Assembly: GCF_017744015.1 (NCBI RefSeq)
Contig: NZ_JAGHRA010000002.1
Span: 248,001-312,000, forward strand
DNA from: Paracoccus sp. R12_2
Lineage (GTDB): Bacteria; Pseudomonadota; Alphaproteobacteria; Rhodobacterales; Rhodobacteraceae
Direction of reading: 5' to 3'
Length of the DNA: 64,000 nucleotides
The notes under the pieces are model-generated. The model was not told the DNA's origin. It was given only the letters and a program-made list of their open reading frames with translations, and made no database searches. Numbering within the stretch: the first letter of the stretch is position 1; every line of letters starts with the position of its first letter. The position numbers and the translations under genes were made by a program. Of the stretch, positions 39,685 to 49,465 are shown in pieces.

Positions 39685-41027
39685 TGATCCCGCCGAAACC
39701 TCGTTCAAGTGAAGGGCGCGGTTCCGTTTGGCGTCTGGCGCTCGCGTTTCGGCGCGACCTTCTGTCGGCCCTGCCCGCCCGTCTTTACCGGGCATGGATG
39801 GCGGAATTCCGAAGCCCGCTGATCCACAGCTTCGTATGCAACGATCCTGCCCTGGTCCAGCTGATCCTGCAGGATCGTCCGAACGATTTCCCGAAATCCG
39901 ATAGGCTGCGCGAGGGGCTGGCGCCCCTGCTGGGCAATTCCGTCTTCGTGACGAACGGCGCCAAATGGGCGCATCAGCGCCGCATCATCGACCCTGCCTT
40001 CGAAGGTGGTCGGCTGCGCGAACTGTTTCCGGCGATCTGGAACGCCACCGATGCGGCCATCGCGCGGCTGCATCCCGGCGAAATCGACATCGAACCGGAA
40101 ACCAGCCACGCTGCCGCCGATGTCATCTTCCGGGCGCTGTTCTCGCTACCGATCGAACATCGGATCGCGGCGCGCGTGTTCCACGCGTTCCGTGCCCATC
40201 AAGAGGCTCAGCCGATCGTCAACCTTGCCGCCCTGATGCCGCTGCCGACGTGGGTGCCGCGCTGGCATTCGCGTCGGACGCGCGCCACGGCGGCGCAGAT
40301 TCGCGGACTGATCGCGGATCTGGTGGACAGCCGCCTTCAGGCCATCGCGGGCGGAACCGCGCCTGACGATCTGGCGACCAAGATCATGACGACGCCCGAT
40401 CCCGAAACCGGGCACTGCTTTGACGGCGCTGAGATGGTGGATCAGGTCGCAATCTTCTTTCTGGCGGGCCATGAAACCAGTGCATCGGCGCTGGCATGGG
40501 CGCTGTGGCTGCTGGCGGCGAACCCCGACTGGCAGGATCGCGTGGCCGCCGAGGGTCGCGCCCTGACCCCGGACTTTTCCGCCGTAAGCGCGTTGAAGGC
40601 GACACGTGCCGTGTTCCGCGAGACGCTGCGCCTGTACCCGCCGGTGCCGATGATGGTGCGCGAGGCAGCGCAGCCCGAGTGTTTTCGGGACCGCGCCGTA
40701 CCGCGCGGCGCGCAGCTTGTCCTGTCGCCATGGCATCTGCATCGCCACGAAAGACTGTGGCAAAGTCCCGACATGTTCGACCCCGCCCGCTGGAGCACAG
40801 AAGAAGGAAGGTCCAGCGCGCGGGACGCCTATGTTCCCTTCTCGTCGGGTCAGCGTGCCTGCCCGGGTGCGGGTCTGGCGATGCTGGAAGGTGTGGTCAT
40901 GCTGGCGCGCATCACTGCGGCATTCCGTATGTCGCCGGGCCAACAGGCGCCCGTTCCTGTCGCGCGCTTGACCGTGCGCGGGCGCGACGGCATCCTGATC
41001 CGGCTGCAACCCCGAGAGACGCCATGA
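39684..41027 (+). CDS. Cytochrome P450
   Basis: The protein has 447 residues, a soluble bacterial P450. The oxygen-binding I helix shows AGHETSASALAWALW. The K-helix ExxR is ETLRLYPPVP. The heme-binding loop is FSSGQRACPG with the thiolate Cys393. The substrate is unknown; no ferredoxin or reductase gene is next to it, so electrons must come from elsewhere. A GTG at 39681 is an alternative start. The gene overlaps its upstream neighbour by one base and the YjbR gene by four. Confidence 0.95.
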   Translation: MIPPKPRSSEGRGSVWRLALAFRRDLLSALPARLYRAWMAEFRSPLIHSFVCNDPALVQLILQDRPNDFPKSDRLREGLAPLLGNSVFVTNGAKWAHQRRIIDPAFEGGRLRELFPAIWNATDAAIARLHPGEIDIEPETSHAAADVIFRALFSLPIEHRIAARVFHAFRAHQEAQPIVNLAALMPLPTWVPRWHSRRTRATAAQIRGLIADLVDSRLQAIAGGTAPDDLATKIMTTPDPETGHCFDGAEMVDQVAIFFLAGHETSASALAWALWLLAANPDWQDRVAAEGRALTPDFSAVSALKATRAVFRETLRLYPPVPMMVREAAQPECFRDRAVPRGAQLVLSPWHLHRHERLWQSPDMFDPARWSTEEGRSSARDAYVPFSSGQRACPGAGLAMLEGVVMLARITAAFRMSPGQQAPVPVARLTVRGRDGILIRLQPRETP

Positions 41028-41371
41028 CCCGCGCCACCGTCAACAGGATCTGCGCCGACCTGCCGGGCGCCGAGGTCAGCGACCCGTGGGGCGGCGGACA
41101 TGATTGCTGGAAGATCGGCGGCAAGATCTTCGCACTGATCGGCGCCATGAACGAGGCGGTCGCGGTCAAGACCGACGGGATCGAAACGGCAGAAATGCTG
41201 ATCGAGGCAGGCCCCGCACGGCGCGCCGCCTATTTCCACCGCAGTTGGGTCGAGTTGCCGCTGGACTGCCCCGAAGATGAGCTGCGCCACAGAATTCTGG
41301 TCAGTTACGACAACATTCGCAAAAGCTTGCCGCGAAAAGTTCAGGCAAGCCTGAACCCGCGGCCATCCTGA
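41024..41371 (+). CDS. MmcQ/YjbR family protein
   Basis: The protein has 115 residues with the YjbR fold, a small domain with DNA-binding-like (CyaY-like) topology. Family features are the N-terminal CADLPGAEVSDPWGGGHDCWKIGGKIFALIG, then VAVKTD, and SWVELPLDCPEDELRHRILVSYDNIRKSLP. The family is widespread and not functionally defined. Its ATG overlaps the P450 stop (ATGA), so it is the last gene of the hydrolase-P450-YjbR unit. Confidence 0.9.
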   Translation: MTRATVNRICADLPGAEVSDPWGGGHDCWKIGGKIFALIGAMNEAVAVKTDGIETAEMLIEAGPARRAAYFHRSWVELPLDCPEDELRHRILVSYDNIRKSLPRKVQASLNPRPS

Positions 41372-41399
41372 ACCTGATCCCGCGGTTTTCTGTCGGGCC

Positions 41400-42524
41400 T
41401 CAGCGGAACAGAACCAGCGATCCGGGTGACCATGCCAGGCGCGTGCGGGTTCCGACATCCTGCACATCACGGCCAAAGACGTTGCGCATCGAGATCCGGA
41501 CGGGGCGCGGGTTGCCATCAAGTCGCGCTGATCCGTCCAATCGCAGATCGTAATACGTCATGTCGCCGTAATACACGACCTCGTCGATGGTCGCCGCGGT
41601 TTCCCTGGCCTGGTTGTGGGACTGCCCCGGACCGATCAGGGTCATCGTCTCGGGACGGAACCCGACCATTACGCCTTCGTCGTCCGGGTTCGCGCGGCTG
41701 ACCTGGCGGGCGGGCAGATCGACCTCGCCCAGCCCGGCCACCTCGACCCGGAAGCCGCCGTCCGGCAAGTCGTTCAGGATGCGCGCGGGCAGAAAGTTCA
41801 TGACGCCGATGAAATCCGCGACCCGCCGGTTCGCGGGCCGGGCATACAGCGCCTCGGGCCCGTCCAGCTGCGCGATCTCGCCCTCGAACATCACGGCGAT
41901 GCGGTCGGACATGACCAGCGCTTCTTCCTGATCATGGGTGACCAGAACGAAGGTGATGCCGACCTGACGCTGCAGCTTGATCAGCTCGACCTGCATCTGC
42001 TCGCGCATCTTGCGATCCAGCGCGGATAACGGTTCGTCCAGCAGCAGGACCTTGGGCTTCAGGATCAGCGCGCGGGCCAGTGCCACCCGCTGACGCTGGC
42101 CGCCCGACAGCGCATGTGCCGCGCGCGCCCCATAGCCCTTGAGGCCGACCATCCCCAGCGCCTCTTCGACCAGTTTCGCCTTCTCGTCCTTGCCGCGCGG
42201 ATCGCGGCGCAGGCCGAATGCCACATTCTCGGCCACCGTCAGATGCGGAAAGATCGCATAGGACTGAAACACCATGTTTGTCGGCCGCTTGTTCGCGGGC
42301 ACGTCCTCCATCCGGTTTCCGTCGATCAGCACCGCACCAGACGAGATATCCTCAAACCCGGCGATCACGCGCAGCAGCGTGGTCTTGCCGCAGCCCGACG
42401 GCCCCAGAAGCGAAAAGAACTCACCCGCCCGGATGGTCAGGTCGATGCCCCGCAGCGCGTGGTAGTCGCCATAGTATTTCTGCACCGCCTGACATTCGAT
42501 CATGGCCTTGGGGTCGTCGCTCAC
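41400..42524 (-). CDS. ABC transporter ATP-binding protein, spermidine/putrescine type
   Basis: The protein has 374 residues in the PotA/FbpC class: Walker A GPSGCGKTT, signature [15 protein letters not shown], Walker B VLLLDEPLSALD, and a C-terminal TOBE domain of about 130 residues. The start is GTG, overlapping the upstream permease stop as GTGA. With the two permeases it forms an importer module of the polyamine type. Iron(III) or thiamine importers have a similar build, so the substrate is inferred. It is the last gene of the minus-strand operon. Confidence 0.93.
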   Translation of the reverse strand: MSDDPKAMIECQAVQKYYGDYHALRGIDLTIRAGEFFSLLGPSGCGKTTLLRVIAGFEDISSGAVLIDGNRMEDVPANKRPTNMVFQSYAIFPHLTVAENVAFGLRRDPRGKDEKAKLVEEALGMVGLKGYGARAAHALSGGQRQRVALARALILKPKVLLLDEPLSALDRKMREQMQVELIKLQRQVGITFVLVTHDQEEALVMSDRIAVMFEGEIAQLDGPEALYARPANRRVADFIGVMNFLPARILNDLPDGGFRVEVAGLGEVDLPARQVSRANPDDEGVMVGFRPETMTLIGPGQSHNQARETAATIDEVVYYGDMTYYDLRLDGSARLDGNPRPVRISMRNVFGRDVQDVGTRTRLAWSPGSLVLFR

Positions 42525-43342
42525 AGAAAGCCTCCGGTGTCCTTGCCGCCGATCTTCGCGATGCCGCGGCGACGGAAATACTCGCCGGCCGCCAGAAGGA
42601 CGATCGACAACGCGACCAGCACCGTTCCCAGCGCCATGATCGTCGGGATCTGCTTGGGGAAACGAAGCTGGCTGAAGATATAGGTGGGCAGCGTGGGTTC
42701 GTTGCCCGACAGGAAGAACGCGATGATGAATTCATCAAGGCTGATCGTGAACGAGATCAGCAGAGACGAAATGATCCCCGGCATGACCAGTGGCAGGGTG
42801 ACCAGCCGGAACGCACCCCATTTCGTTTCGCCCAGGTCATAGGCCGCCTCTTCCAGCGACTTGTCGAGGGTTGAAAACGCTGTGGACAGGATCGCGATCC
42901 CGTAGGGCATGCAGATCAGCGTATGGCCGATGATGACCGTCAGGATCGACAGGTTGACCCCCACGCCCAGAAGCACCACCAGCAGCGACATTGCCACGAT
43001 GATCTCGGGCAGGACCATCGGCACCATGATCAGCCCCATGATGCCGCCCTTTCCCGGAAATTCGAACCTGGTCGAGGCGCGGGCGGCGAAAATCCCAAGG
43101 CAGGTCGCCAGAATCGCCGAGGACACCGCGATGGTCAGCGAATTGGCCAGCGCCCTGCGCAGCGTCGCGTTTTCCCACATCTGAGTGAACCAGCCAGTGG
43201 TGAAGCCCTGAAGCGGAAAGGCAATGATCGTGCCCGAATTGAACGCGAAGATCGGCAACAGCGCGATCGGCGCATAAAGAAACAGCAGATACATGATCGT
43301 GTAGATCCGCAGACCGCTGCCATCGAACGCTCCGGGTCTCAT
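42521..43342 (-). CDS. ABC transporter permease, PotC-like
   Basis: The protein has 273 residues with six membrane segments. The cytoplasmic loop carries the EAA motif EEAAYDLGETKWGAFRLVTLPLVMPGI. It follows the PotC pattern: RIYTIMYLLFLYAPIALLPIFAFNSG at the N-terminus. It overlaps the genes on both sides by 4 bases. It forms the membrane channel with the PotB-like partner. Confidence 0.92.
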   Translation of the reverse strand: MRPGAFDGSGLRIYTIMYLLFLYAPIALLPIFAFNSGTIIAFPLQGFTTGWFTQMWENATLRRALANSLTIAVSSAILATCLGIFAARASTRFEFPGKGGIMGLIMVPMVLPEIIVAMSLLVVLLGVGVNLSILTVIIGHTLICMPYGIAILSTAFSTLDKSLEEAAYDLGETKWGAFRLVTLPLVMPGIISSLLISFTISLDEFIIAFFLSGNEPTLPTYIFSQLRFPKQIPTIMALGTVLVALSIVLLAAGEYFRRRGIAKIGGKDTGGFL

Positions 43343-44211
43343 TGACGCACCTTCAGGAAACGACGGTTCACGAACAGGAACACCACGCTGACCGCCGCCA
43401 CGATCAGCATCGCCGTCACCGCCAGCGCCGATCCCAGCGGCCTGTTGTCCAGCGCCAGCATCTGCACCTGAATGAGGTTGGCGATCATCGGGATCTTGCC
43501 GCCGCCGATCACCTCGGGCGTCACATAGTCGCCGATGGTCGGAATGAACACGATCAGGGTCGCCGCGATCACCCCCGGCATCGCCAGCGGCAAGGTGACC
43601 CGCCAGAACGTCATCAACCGGCTTTCGCCAAGGTCACGCCCGGCCTCGAGCAACGAACGATCGATCTTTTCCAGCGCGACGAAGATCGGCAGGATCGCGA
43701 AGGGCGCATAGGCATGGGCCAGCGTCAGGACCATCGCGTTCACATTGTAGAGGATGAAGGTCAGCGGCTCGTCGATGATCCCAAGGCCGGTCAGCGACGA
43801 GTTGATGACGCCGTTATATCCCAGGATCACCTTCCACAGAAACACCCGGATCAGATAACTGGTCCAGAACGGTATGGTGATCAGGAACAGCCACATGGAC
43901 TTGCGTTCCGGGCGGACCACGAAGCTGACATAGTACGCCACCGGAAACGCCAGAACGACCGTCACCAGCGTCACCAGCCCCGACACGAACAGCGATCGCA
44001 GCATCACCGTTCGCACGATGGGATCGGTGAAGACCTGCGTATAGTTCGCCCAGGTGAACTCTCGGATCACCTCGAGATAGCCGTCCTTCAGGAAGCTGTA
44101 GCTGAGGATCGTCAGGACCGGCGCGGCCAGCACCAGCAGGGCATAAAGAAACGGCGGCGCAATCAGGGTCAGCCCCTGCTTCGCCTCCGCATCCAAACCG
44201 CGTCTTGCCAT
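43339..44211 (-). CDS. ABC transporter permease, PotB-like
   Basis: The protein has 290 residues with six membrane segments and the EAA loop EAGRDLGESRLMTFWRVTLPLAMPGVI. PotB-type features include the N-terminal TLIAPPFLYALLVLAAPVLTILSYSF and IPFWTSYLIRVFLWK. It is the first gene of the three-gene transporter operon. The 95 bases upstream should carry the promoter. No gene for a periplasmic binding protein is found before it or elsewhere in the window. Confidence 0.92.
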   Translation of the reverse strand: MARRGLDAEAKQGLTLIAPPFLYALLVLAAPVLTILSYSFLKDGYLEVIREFTWANYTQVFTDPIVRTVMLRSLFVSGLVTLVTVVLAFPVAYYVSFVVRPERKSMWLFLITIPFWTSYLIRVFLWKVILGYNGVINSSLTGLGIIDEPLTFILYNVNAMVLTLAHAYAPFAILPIFVALEKIDRSLLEAGRDLGESRLMTFWRVTLPLAMPGVIAATLIVFIPTIGDYVTPEVIGGGKIPMIANLIQVQMLALDNRPLGSALAVTAMLIVAAVSVVFLFVNRRFLKVRQ

Positions 44212-44306
44212 GTCTGCTTCCCTGTCGGCCCGAGGTTCCGGCGGGCTCTTTTCTCAATTCCTTCCACAGCGAACGCGCGATGAAAAGAGAAAAGTCGTCT
44301 GCGCGT

Positions 44307-45077
44307 CTATCGCCACCAACGCCCGCTGAGGGCCAGGCGCGCCAGCGACGCACGGCGCTGAAACGGAGAGATCTCGGGCGTTTCGACAAAGCAGTCGATA
44401 TTGCCGCGCAGTATCTCGATCAGAAAACGCGGCACGCGGGGGCCGGGATACAGCGCGGCGGCAGCGGATCCGGGCACTGCGCGGCGTCCGCGGGCGGCAC
44501 GGCGCAGCGATTCCCGTGCGATCTCGGTCAATCGCCGCACGTCCTCGGCACGCGCGCCGTCCAGGCCCAAGCCCAGCTTCTGCAGTCGCGGCAGCGCGCG
44601 CAGCCACGCGGCCAGCCCGGCCCCAAGCGCGTGATCGGCCACCACGCCGCGGGCCGCGGTGGGGGCACCCAAACGATGTGCGGCCAGCCACATCAACGCC
44701 CCGGCGGTCGAATCGACATAGGCAACGACAGCCTCGGTGCTGGCCAGTGGCTCGCGCGCGCAATCGCGCCGCCGTGCCTCGGCCAGCGGCAGCAGCTCAC
44801 CCGCACCCTCGGCCCATGCCTCCCAAAGCGGGGTCAGCACATCGTGCAAGGGCGGCGGGGTGCCGCGCCCCATCTCGGCCAGACGGTCGGCCCACCATTG
44901 CAACCGCATCTCGGCCAGCATCGGTTCGGCCGACTGGAACGGCGCGCGGGCGATTTCAAGATTCAGTGCATACAGCGTGACCAGCGCCGGGCGGTGTTCG
45001 GGGGCCGCGACCAGCACCGCGCCGAAGCGGTCGGGATCCTGCTGCCGCAGGATCTCGGTGCAGGCCTCAAGCGTCAC
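44307..45077 (-). CDS. Phytoene/squalene synthase-like protein (NDUFAF6-like)
   Basis: The protein has 256 residues, with the isoprenoid synthase helices but degenerate aspartate motifs. [31 protein letters not shown] replaces the first Asp-rich site and ARPRDVLxD-type second motif is not preserved ([17 protein letters not shown]). This pattern is shared with the NDUFAF6/complex I assembly-factor branch, whose members are thought to lack prenyl synthase activity. The start is GTG and overlaps the cysS stop (GTGA), so it is coupled to cysS. Confidence 0.8.
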   Translation of the reverse strand: MTLEACTEILRQQDPDRFGAVLVAAPEHRPALVTLYALNLEIARAPFQSAEPMLAEMRLQWWADRLAEMGRGTPPPLHDVLTPLWEAWAEGAGELLPLAEARRRDCAREPLASTEAVVAYVDSTAGALMWLAAHRLGAPTAARGVVADHALGAGLAAWLRALPRLQKLGLGLDGARAEDVRRLTEIARESLRRAARGRRAVPGSAAAALYPGPRVPRFLIEILRGNIDCFVETPEISPFQRRASLARLALSGRWWR

Positions 45078-46474
45078 GCGCCCACCACGCGTGCCAGTTC
45101 GGCCAGCCGCGCAGCATCATAGCCGGGCGACAGGGACCATTCGGCGCCGCCCGCGGTATCCTTGACCTCGACACCGGCAGCCTTGAAGCCATCGCGGATC
45201 GCGTCTGCCCGGCCGAAGTCACGCTGCTTGCGGGCCTCTGCCCGCGCGGCCAGCAACGCCTCGATCAGCGCCGCCGCGTCGTCACCCGCTTCGGCCCAGG
45301 CGCCCATCTCAGGCAGCAACAGTCCCATCATCTGCGCCGATGCAAGGAACAGCGGCAGATCGCCCTGCCCCGCAAGCTCGTGCAACGCCGCGATCGCGCC
45401 CGCGGTGTTCAGGTCGTCGGCAAGTGCGGCGATGACGGCGGGCGCCGGGCTCGGGGCGGGTTCGATGCCCGCCACGAGACCATGCCACCGCCGAAGCACC
45501 GCTTCGGCCTCGGCCGCCTTGGATTCGGTCCAGTCCATCGGCTTGCGGTAATGCGTGGAAAGCATCACGAAACGGATCACCTCGCCGGGGACGCCGCCGC
45601 CCTCGCTGTCTTTGCGGTCCAGCAGATCGCGGACGGTGAAGAAATTGCCCAGGGACTTGGACATTTTCTTGCCCTCGACCTGCAGCATCTCGTTGTGCAG
45701 CCAGAAACGCGCGAAATCCGCGTCGGGATGCGCGCAGCAGCTTTGCGCGACCTCGTTCTCGTGATGGGGAAATTGCAGGTCGATGCCGCCGCCATGGATG
45801 TCGAAGGACGGCCCCAGCAGCGCCGCCGCCATCGCCGAGCATTCGATATGCCAGCCGGGCCGCCCATGGCCCCAGGGGCTGTCCCATCCGGGCTGACCCG
45901 CGTCCGAGGGCTTCCACAGCACGAAATCCATCGGATCGCGCTTGAAGGGCGCGACCTCGACCCGTGCGCCCGCGATCATGTCATCGACCGAGCGACCCGA
46001 AAGACGGCCATATTCCGCGAACGACCGCACGTCGAACAGCACATGACCTTCCGCCGCATAGGCGTGGCGGCTGGCGATCAGCTGTTCGATCATGGCGATC
46101 ATCTGCGCGATATAGTCGGTCGCGCGCGGCTCGTGGTCGGGGCGTTCGGCACCAAGGGCGTCCATGTCGGCATGATACCAGCCGATGGTCTCCTCGGTGA
46201 TCTCGCGGATCGTCCGGCCGGTCGCTGCCGCCCTGGCATTGATCTTGTCGTCCACATCGGTGAAGTTGCGCACATAGGTCACATGACCGGCGCCATAGAC
46301 ATGCCGCAGCAGCCGGACCAGAACGTCGAAGACCAGCACCGGCCGCGCATTGCCCAGATGCGCGCGGTCATAGACGGTGGGGCCGCACAGATACAGCCGG
46401 ACATTGCGGGGATCCAGCGGCGCGAACGCCTCTTTCTTGCGTGTGCGGGTATTCGTCAGCCGGATCTCGACCAT
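45074..46474 (-). CDS. cysS: Cysteinyl-tRNA synthetase CysS
   Basis: CysS charges tRNA-Cys. The protein has 466 residues, a normal length. [18 protein letters not shown] holds the zinc ligand Cys and the HIGH-type motif [14 protein letters not shown] and [14 protein letters not shown] provide further zinc ligands, and KKMSKSLGN is the KMSKS loop. The C-terminal helical domain ends [22 protein letters not shown]. It lies 30 bases after the glycosyltransferase gene and is coupled to the phytoene-synthase-like gene. Confidence 0.97.
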   Translation of the reverse strand: MVEIRLTNTRTRKKEAFAPLDPRNVRLYLCGPTVYDRAHLGNARPVLVFDVLVRLLRHVYGAGHVTYVRNFTDVDDKINARAAATGRTIREITEETIGWYHADMDALGAERPDHEPRATDYIAQMIAMIEQLIASRHAYAAEGHVLFDVRSFAEYGRLSGRSVDDMIAGARVEVAPFKRDPMDFVLWKPSDAGQPGWDSPWGHGRPGWHIECSAMAAALLGPSFDIHGGGIDLQFPHHENEVAQSCCAHPDADFARFWLHNEMLQVEGKKMSKSLGNFFTVRDLLDRKDSEGGGVPGEVIRFVMLSTHYRKPMDWTESKAAEAEAVLRRWHGLVAGIEPAPSPAPAVIAALADDLNTAGAIAALHELAGQGDLPLFLASAQMMGLLLPEMGAWAEAGDDAAALIEALLAARAEARKQRDFGRADAIRDGFKAAGVEVKDTAGGAEWSLSPGYDAARLAELARVVGA

Positions 46475-46504
46475 CTTTGCGCCTCGTCTGCCAGAGCGCG
46501 GTTT

Positions 46505-47728
46505 CTAGCGCATCGGATCGAAGCTTTCCACCCATTCGATCTGACGCGGCAGGCTGTGGCGATGCAGGTCATAGCCGTCAAGAATGGTCTGGCGGGCGGC
46601 CTCCCGCAGGCGTTCGGCCTGGGGGTCGCCCTGCAATCCCCGGATCAGCGCGTCCGACAACGCCGGCACGTCGAAGAATGGCACCAGTCTTCCGTTCTGG
46701 CCGTCCTTGATCAGTTCCCGCACCGGTGCCGTGTCGGACGCCACCACATAGCCGCCTGCCGCCAACGCCTCGGTCAGTGACCAGGACAGAACGAACGGAT
46801 AGGTCAGATAGCAATGGACCCGCGCAAGCTGGATCAACGCCAGATAGTCCGGATAGCGCAGCCGGCCCACGAAATGTACCCGGTCCAGATCCAGCCGGTC
46901 GCCCAACTCGGCCAGCATCACATCCTTCCAGCTTTTTGCGTTGCGCGGCAGGCCGCCATAGCTGGCCCCGTCGCCGCCGACCAGCACCACCTGCGCCTCG
47001 GGGCGCGCGGCCAGCACCTGCGGCAGCGCACGCATGAAGATGTGAAAGCCGCGATAGGGTTCTAGCGACCGTGACACGAAGCTGATCACCTCGTCGCCCG
47101 CGTCCAGACGCTGCCCGCCCGGCAGTTCCAGCCACGCGTTCGGAACGGGTTTCACGCGCGACGTGTCGATTCCGTCGTGAATGACGGTGATCTTTCCGCG
47201 CAATTCGGGTGGGAAACTGTCGGCCTGATAGACGGTGGGCGCGATCGCCGCATCCGCCTGCACGATCCCCTGGATCAGATGGGCCGAGCGCGCGACGGTC
47301 ATGAAACGACCCTCGTCGCTGTCCGGGTGAATCTCGGGATCGAAACCGACATCATGGCCGCGCGTGCGATACATCAATTCGGCATAGACCAGCAGCCGCG
47401 CGTCAGGCCAGATCTCGCGCAGGAACAGCGTCTCGCCCCAGCCGGTATGGCCGATGATCAGGTCGGGGGTGAACCCATGCCGGTCGCGCAGCGCACGCGC
47501 ACCGCGCGCCGCCAGCAAGCCACGCTCGGCATGGTTGGAATAGCTGCGCCCCAGCACGCCGTTGGTCTGGACAGGCTCGGGCGCCTTGTAGCGGACCGTC
47601 TTCACCGGCCCGGTGCGTTCGTTCTTTTCATCGGTCAGCGCAAGAACCTCGTGACCGCGCTTGGCAAGCGCGGGCGCAAGATGGGGGAACTGACCGGGAA
47701 AGTTCTGGTGGACGAACAGGATTTTCAT
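46505..47728 (-). CDS. Family 4 glycosyltransferase
   Basis: The protein has 407 residues in the GT-B fold. The N-terminal half starts [26 protein letters not shown]. The C-terminal donor domain shows the GT4 landmarks ITVIHDGIDTSRV, FVSRSLEPYRGFHIF, VHFVGRLRYPDYLALIQLARVHCYLTYPFVLSWSLTEALAAGGYVV. Donor and acceptor cannot be deduced. Its ATG overlaps the yejF stop by 4 bases, so it is translationally attached to the peptide transporter operon, an unexpected partner. Confidence 0.9.
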   Translation of the reverse strand: MKILFVHQNFPGQFPHLAPALAKRGHEVLALTDEKNERTGPVKTVRYKAPEPVQTNGVLGRSYSNHAERGLLAARGARALRDRHGFTPDLIIGHTGWGETLFLREIWPDARLLVYAELMYRTRGHDVGFDPEIHPDSDEGRFMTVARSAHLIQGIVQADAAIAPTVYQADSFPPELRGKITVIHDGIDTSRVKPVPNAWLELPGGQRLDAGDEVISFVSRSLEPYRGFHIFMRALPQVLAARPEAQVVLVGGDGASYGGLPRNAKSWKDVMLAELGDRLDLDRVHFVGRLRYPDYLALIQLARVHCYLTYPFVLSWSLTEALAAGGYVVASDTAPVRELIKDGQNGRLVPFFDVPALSDALIRGLQGDPQAERLREAARQTILDGYDLHRHSLPRQIEWVESFDPMR

Positions 47729-49455
47729 GAACGATCCGCAAAGGCTGCCTTCAGAAGGGTCCGAGTATAGTCGCTTTGGGGATCATCGAATATCCGCGCC
47801 GCATCGCCCTGTTCGACAACCTCGCCCGCGCGCATCACCATGATCTGGTGCGACATCGCGCGCACCACCCGCAGATCGTGGCTGATGAACAGGAAGGCCA
47901 GTCCGTATTTCCGCTGCAAGCCGCGCAGAAGCTGGACGATCTGAACCTGAACCGTCATGTCCAGCGCGCTGGTGGGCTCATCCAGAACCACCACCTTGGG
48001 ACGCAGGATCATGGCGCGGGCGATCGCGATCCGCTGACGCTGGCCGCCGCTGAATTCATGCGGATAGCGGTGCATGGTTTCGGGACGCAGTCCGACCTCT
48101 GCCATGATCTCGGCGACCAGCTTGCGCCGATCGCTGGTCTTGTCGATGCCATGGACGCCCAACCCCTCGGCGATGATCTGTTCCACCGTCATGCGCGGAG
48201 ACAGGCTGCCATACGGGTCCTGGAACACGATCTGCATGTCGCGGCGCAGCCTGCGCAGCTGCTTGCCGTTCCAGCCCGCGATGTCCTGCCCCATGAACAG
48301 GATCGGGCCATCGCTTTCGATCAGCCGCATGATCGCCAGTGCCAGCGTGGTCTTGCCCGACCCGGATTCGCCCACGATCCCCAGCGTTTCACCCGCCCGC
48401 ACGCTGAGCGTCGCCCCGTTGACCGCCTTCACATGACCGATGGTCCGGCGCAGCAGGCCGCGCTGGATCGGAAACCAGACTTTCAGATCATCGGTCGTGA
48501 CCATCGTTTCGGCGTCCATGGGAACCGGATCGGCAACGCCGGTCGGCTCGGCCGCCAGCAGTTTGCGGGTATAATCGTGCCGGGGATCGGAAAAGATCGC
48601 CTCGACCGGGCCCTGTTCGACGATCTCGCCATCCTTCATCACGCAGACCCGGTCCGCGATACGGCGCACGATGCCCAGATCGTGGCTGATGAACAGCATC
48701 GACAGATCCTCGGCCTGTTTCAGTTCTGCCAGCAGATCAAGGATCTGCGCCTGAATCGTCACGTCCAGCGCGGTGGTCGGTTCGTCCGCGATCAGCAGGT
48801 CCGGCCCGTTGGCCAGCGCCATCGCAATCATCACGCGCTGGCGCTGCCCGCCCGACAACTGGTGAGGATAGTCGGCCAGCCGGGTTTCGGGGTCGCGGAT
48901 TCCCACACGGGTCAGCAACTCGACGATCCGGGTCCGCGCCTTCGCCCCGGTCAGCCCCTGGTGCAACGCAAGACTTTCCGAAAGCTGCTTTTCCAGCGTG
49001 TGCAGCGGGTTCAACGAGGTCATCGGTTCCTGAAAGATGAAACTGATATCGTTACCGCGAATGTCGCGCAGGACGCGGTCTGGCGCGCCGATCATCTCGC
49101 GTCCCTCATACTGGACGGAGCCTTCGACCAGTGCCGATTCGCCCAGAAGCCGCACGGTGGACAGCGCCGTGACCGACTTGCCCGACCCGGATTCGCCCAC
49201 CAAAGCCACCGTCTCGCCCCTGCCGATGTGAAAGCTGACGCCTTTCACGGCGGGAATGATCTGGCCTTCCTGCGCAAAGCTGATCCGCAGATCGCGCACC
49301 GCCAGCACCGCGTCCGAAGGCGGCGCGGGAACGGCGCGGCCGTGCTCGTCGCCCGGCATGCCGCGCGAGGGCGCGTTATCCTCGGCCACCGCCGCCGCGC
49401 TGGCGATGCCGGGGCGGGTCGGGTGCAGTTCTGCCTCGTCGTCGCGCGCGGTCAT
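47725..49455 (-). CDS. yejF: ABC transporter ATP-binding protein YejF (fused double ATPase)
   Basis: The protein has 576 residues with two ATPase domains in one chain. Each has Walker [10 protein letters not shown], a signature (LSGGQRQRV in the first, FSGGQRQRI in the second) and Walker B ([12 protein letters not shown] and [12 protein letters not shown]). This is the YejF layout of the YejABEF oligopeptide/microcin C-type importer. The start at 49455 is 10 bases after the yejE stop; an in-frame ATG at 49497 would overlap it. The roughly 45 residues before the first ATPase domain look disordered. Confidence 0.92.
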   Translation of the reverse strand: MTARDDEAELHPTRPGIASAAAVAEDNAPSRGMPGDEHGRAVPAPPSDAVLAVRDLRISFAQEGQIIPAVKGVSFHIGRGETVALVGESGSGKSVTALSTVRLLGESALVEGSVQYEGREMIGAPDRVLRDIRGNDISFIFQEPMTSLNPLHTLEKQLSESLALHQGLTGAKARTRIVELLTRVGIRDPETRLADYPHQLSGGQRQRVMIAMALANGPDLLIADEPTTALDVTIQAQILDLLAELKQAEDLSMLFISHDLGIVRRIADRVCVMKDGEIVEQGPVEAIFSDPRHDYTRKLLAAEPTGVADPVPMDAETMVTTDDLKVWFPIQRGLLRRTIGHVKAVNGATLSVRAGETLGIVGESGSGKTTLALAIMRLIESDGPILFMGQDIAGWNGKQLRRLRRDMQIVFQDPYGSLSPRMTVEQIIAEGLGVHGIDKTSDRRKLVAEIMAEVGLRPETMHRYPHEFSGGQRQRIAIARAMILRPKVVVLDEPTSALDMTVQVQIVQLLRGLQRKYGLAFLFISHDLRVVRAMSHQIMVMRAGEVVEQGDAARIFDDPQSDYTRTLLKAAFADRS

Positions 49456-49465
49456 TTGCCCAGGC

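Noticed and set aside
44246..44289. CTCTTTTC/GAAAAGAG inverted repeat upstream of the permease operon
   Set aside because: The arms are 28 bases apart and made of simple purine/pyrimidine runs, so a specific operator or terminator cannot be argued.
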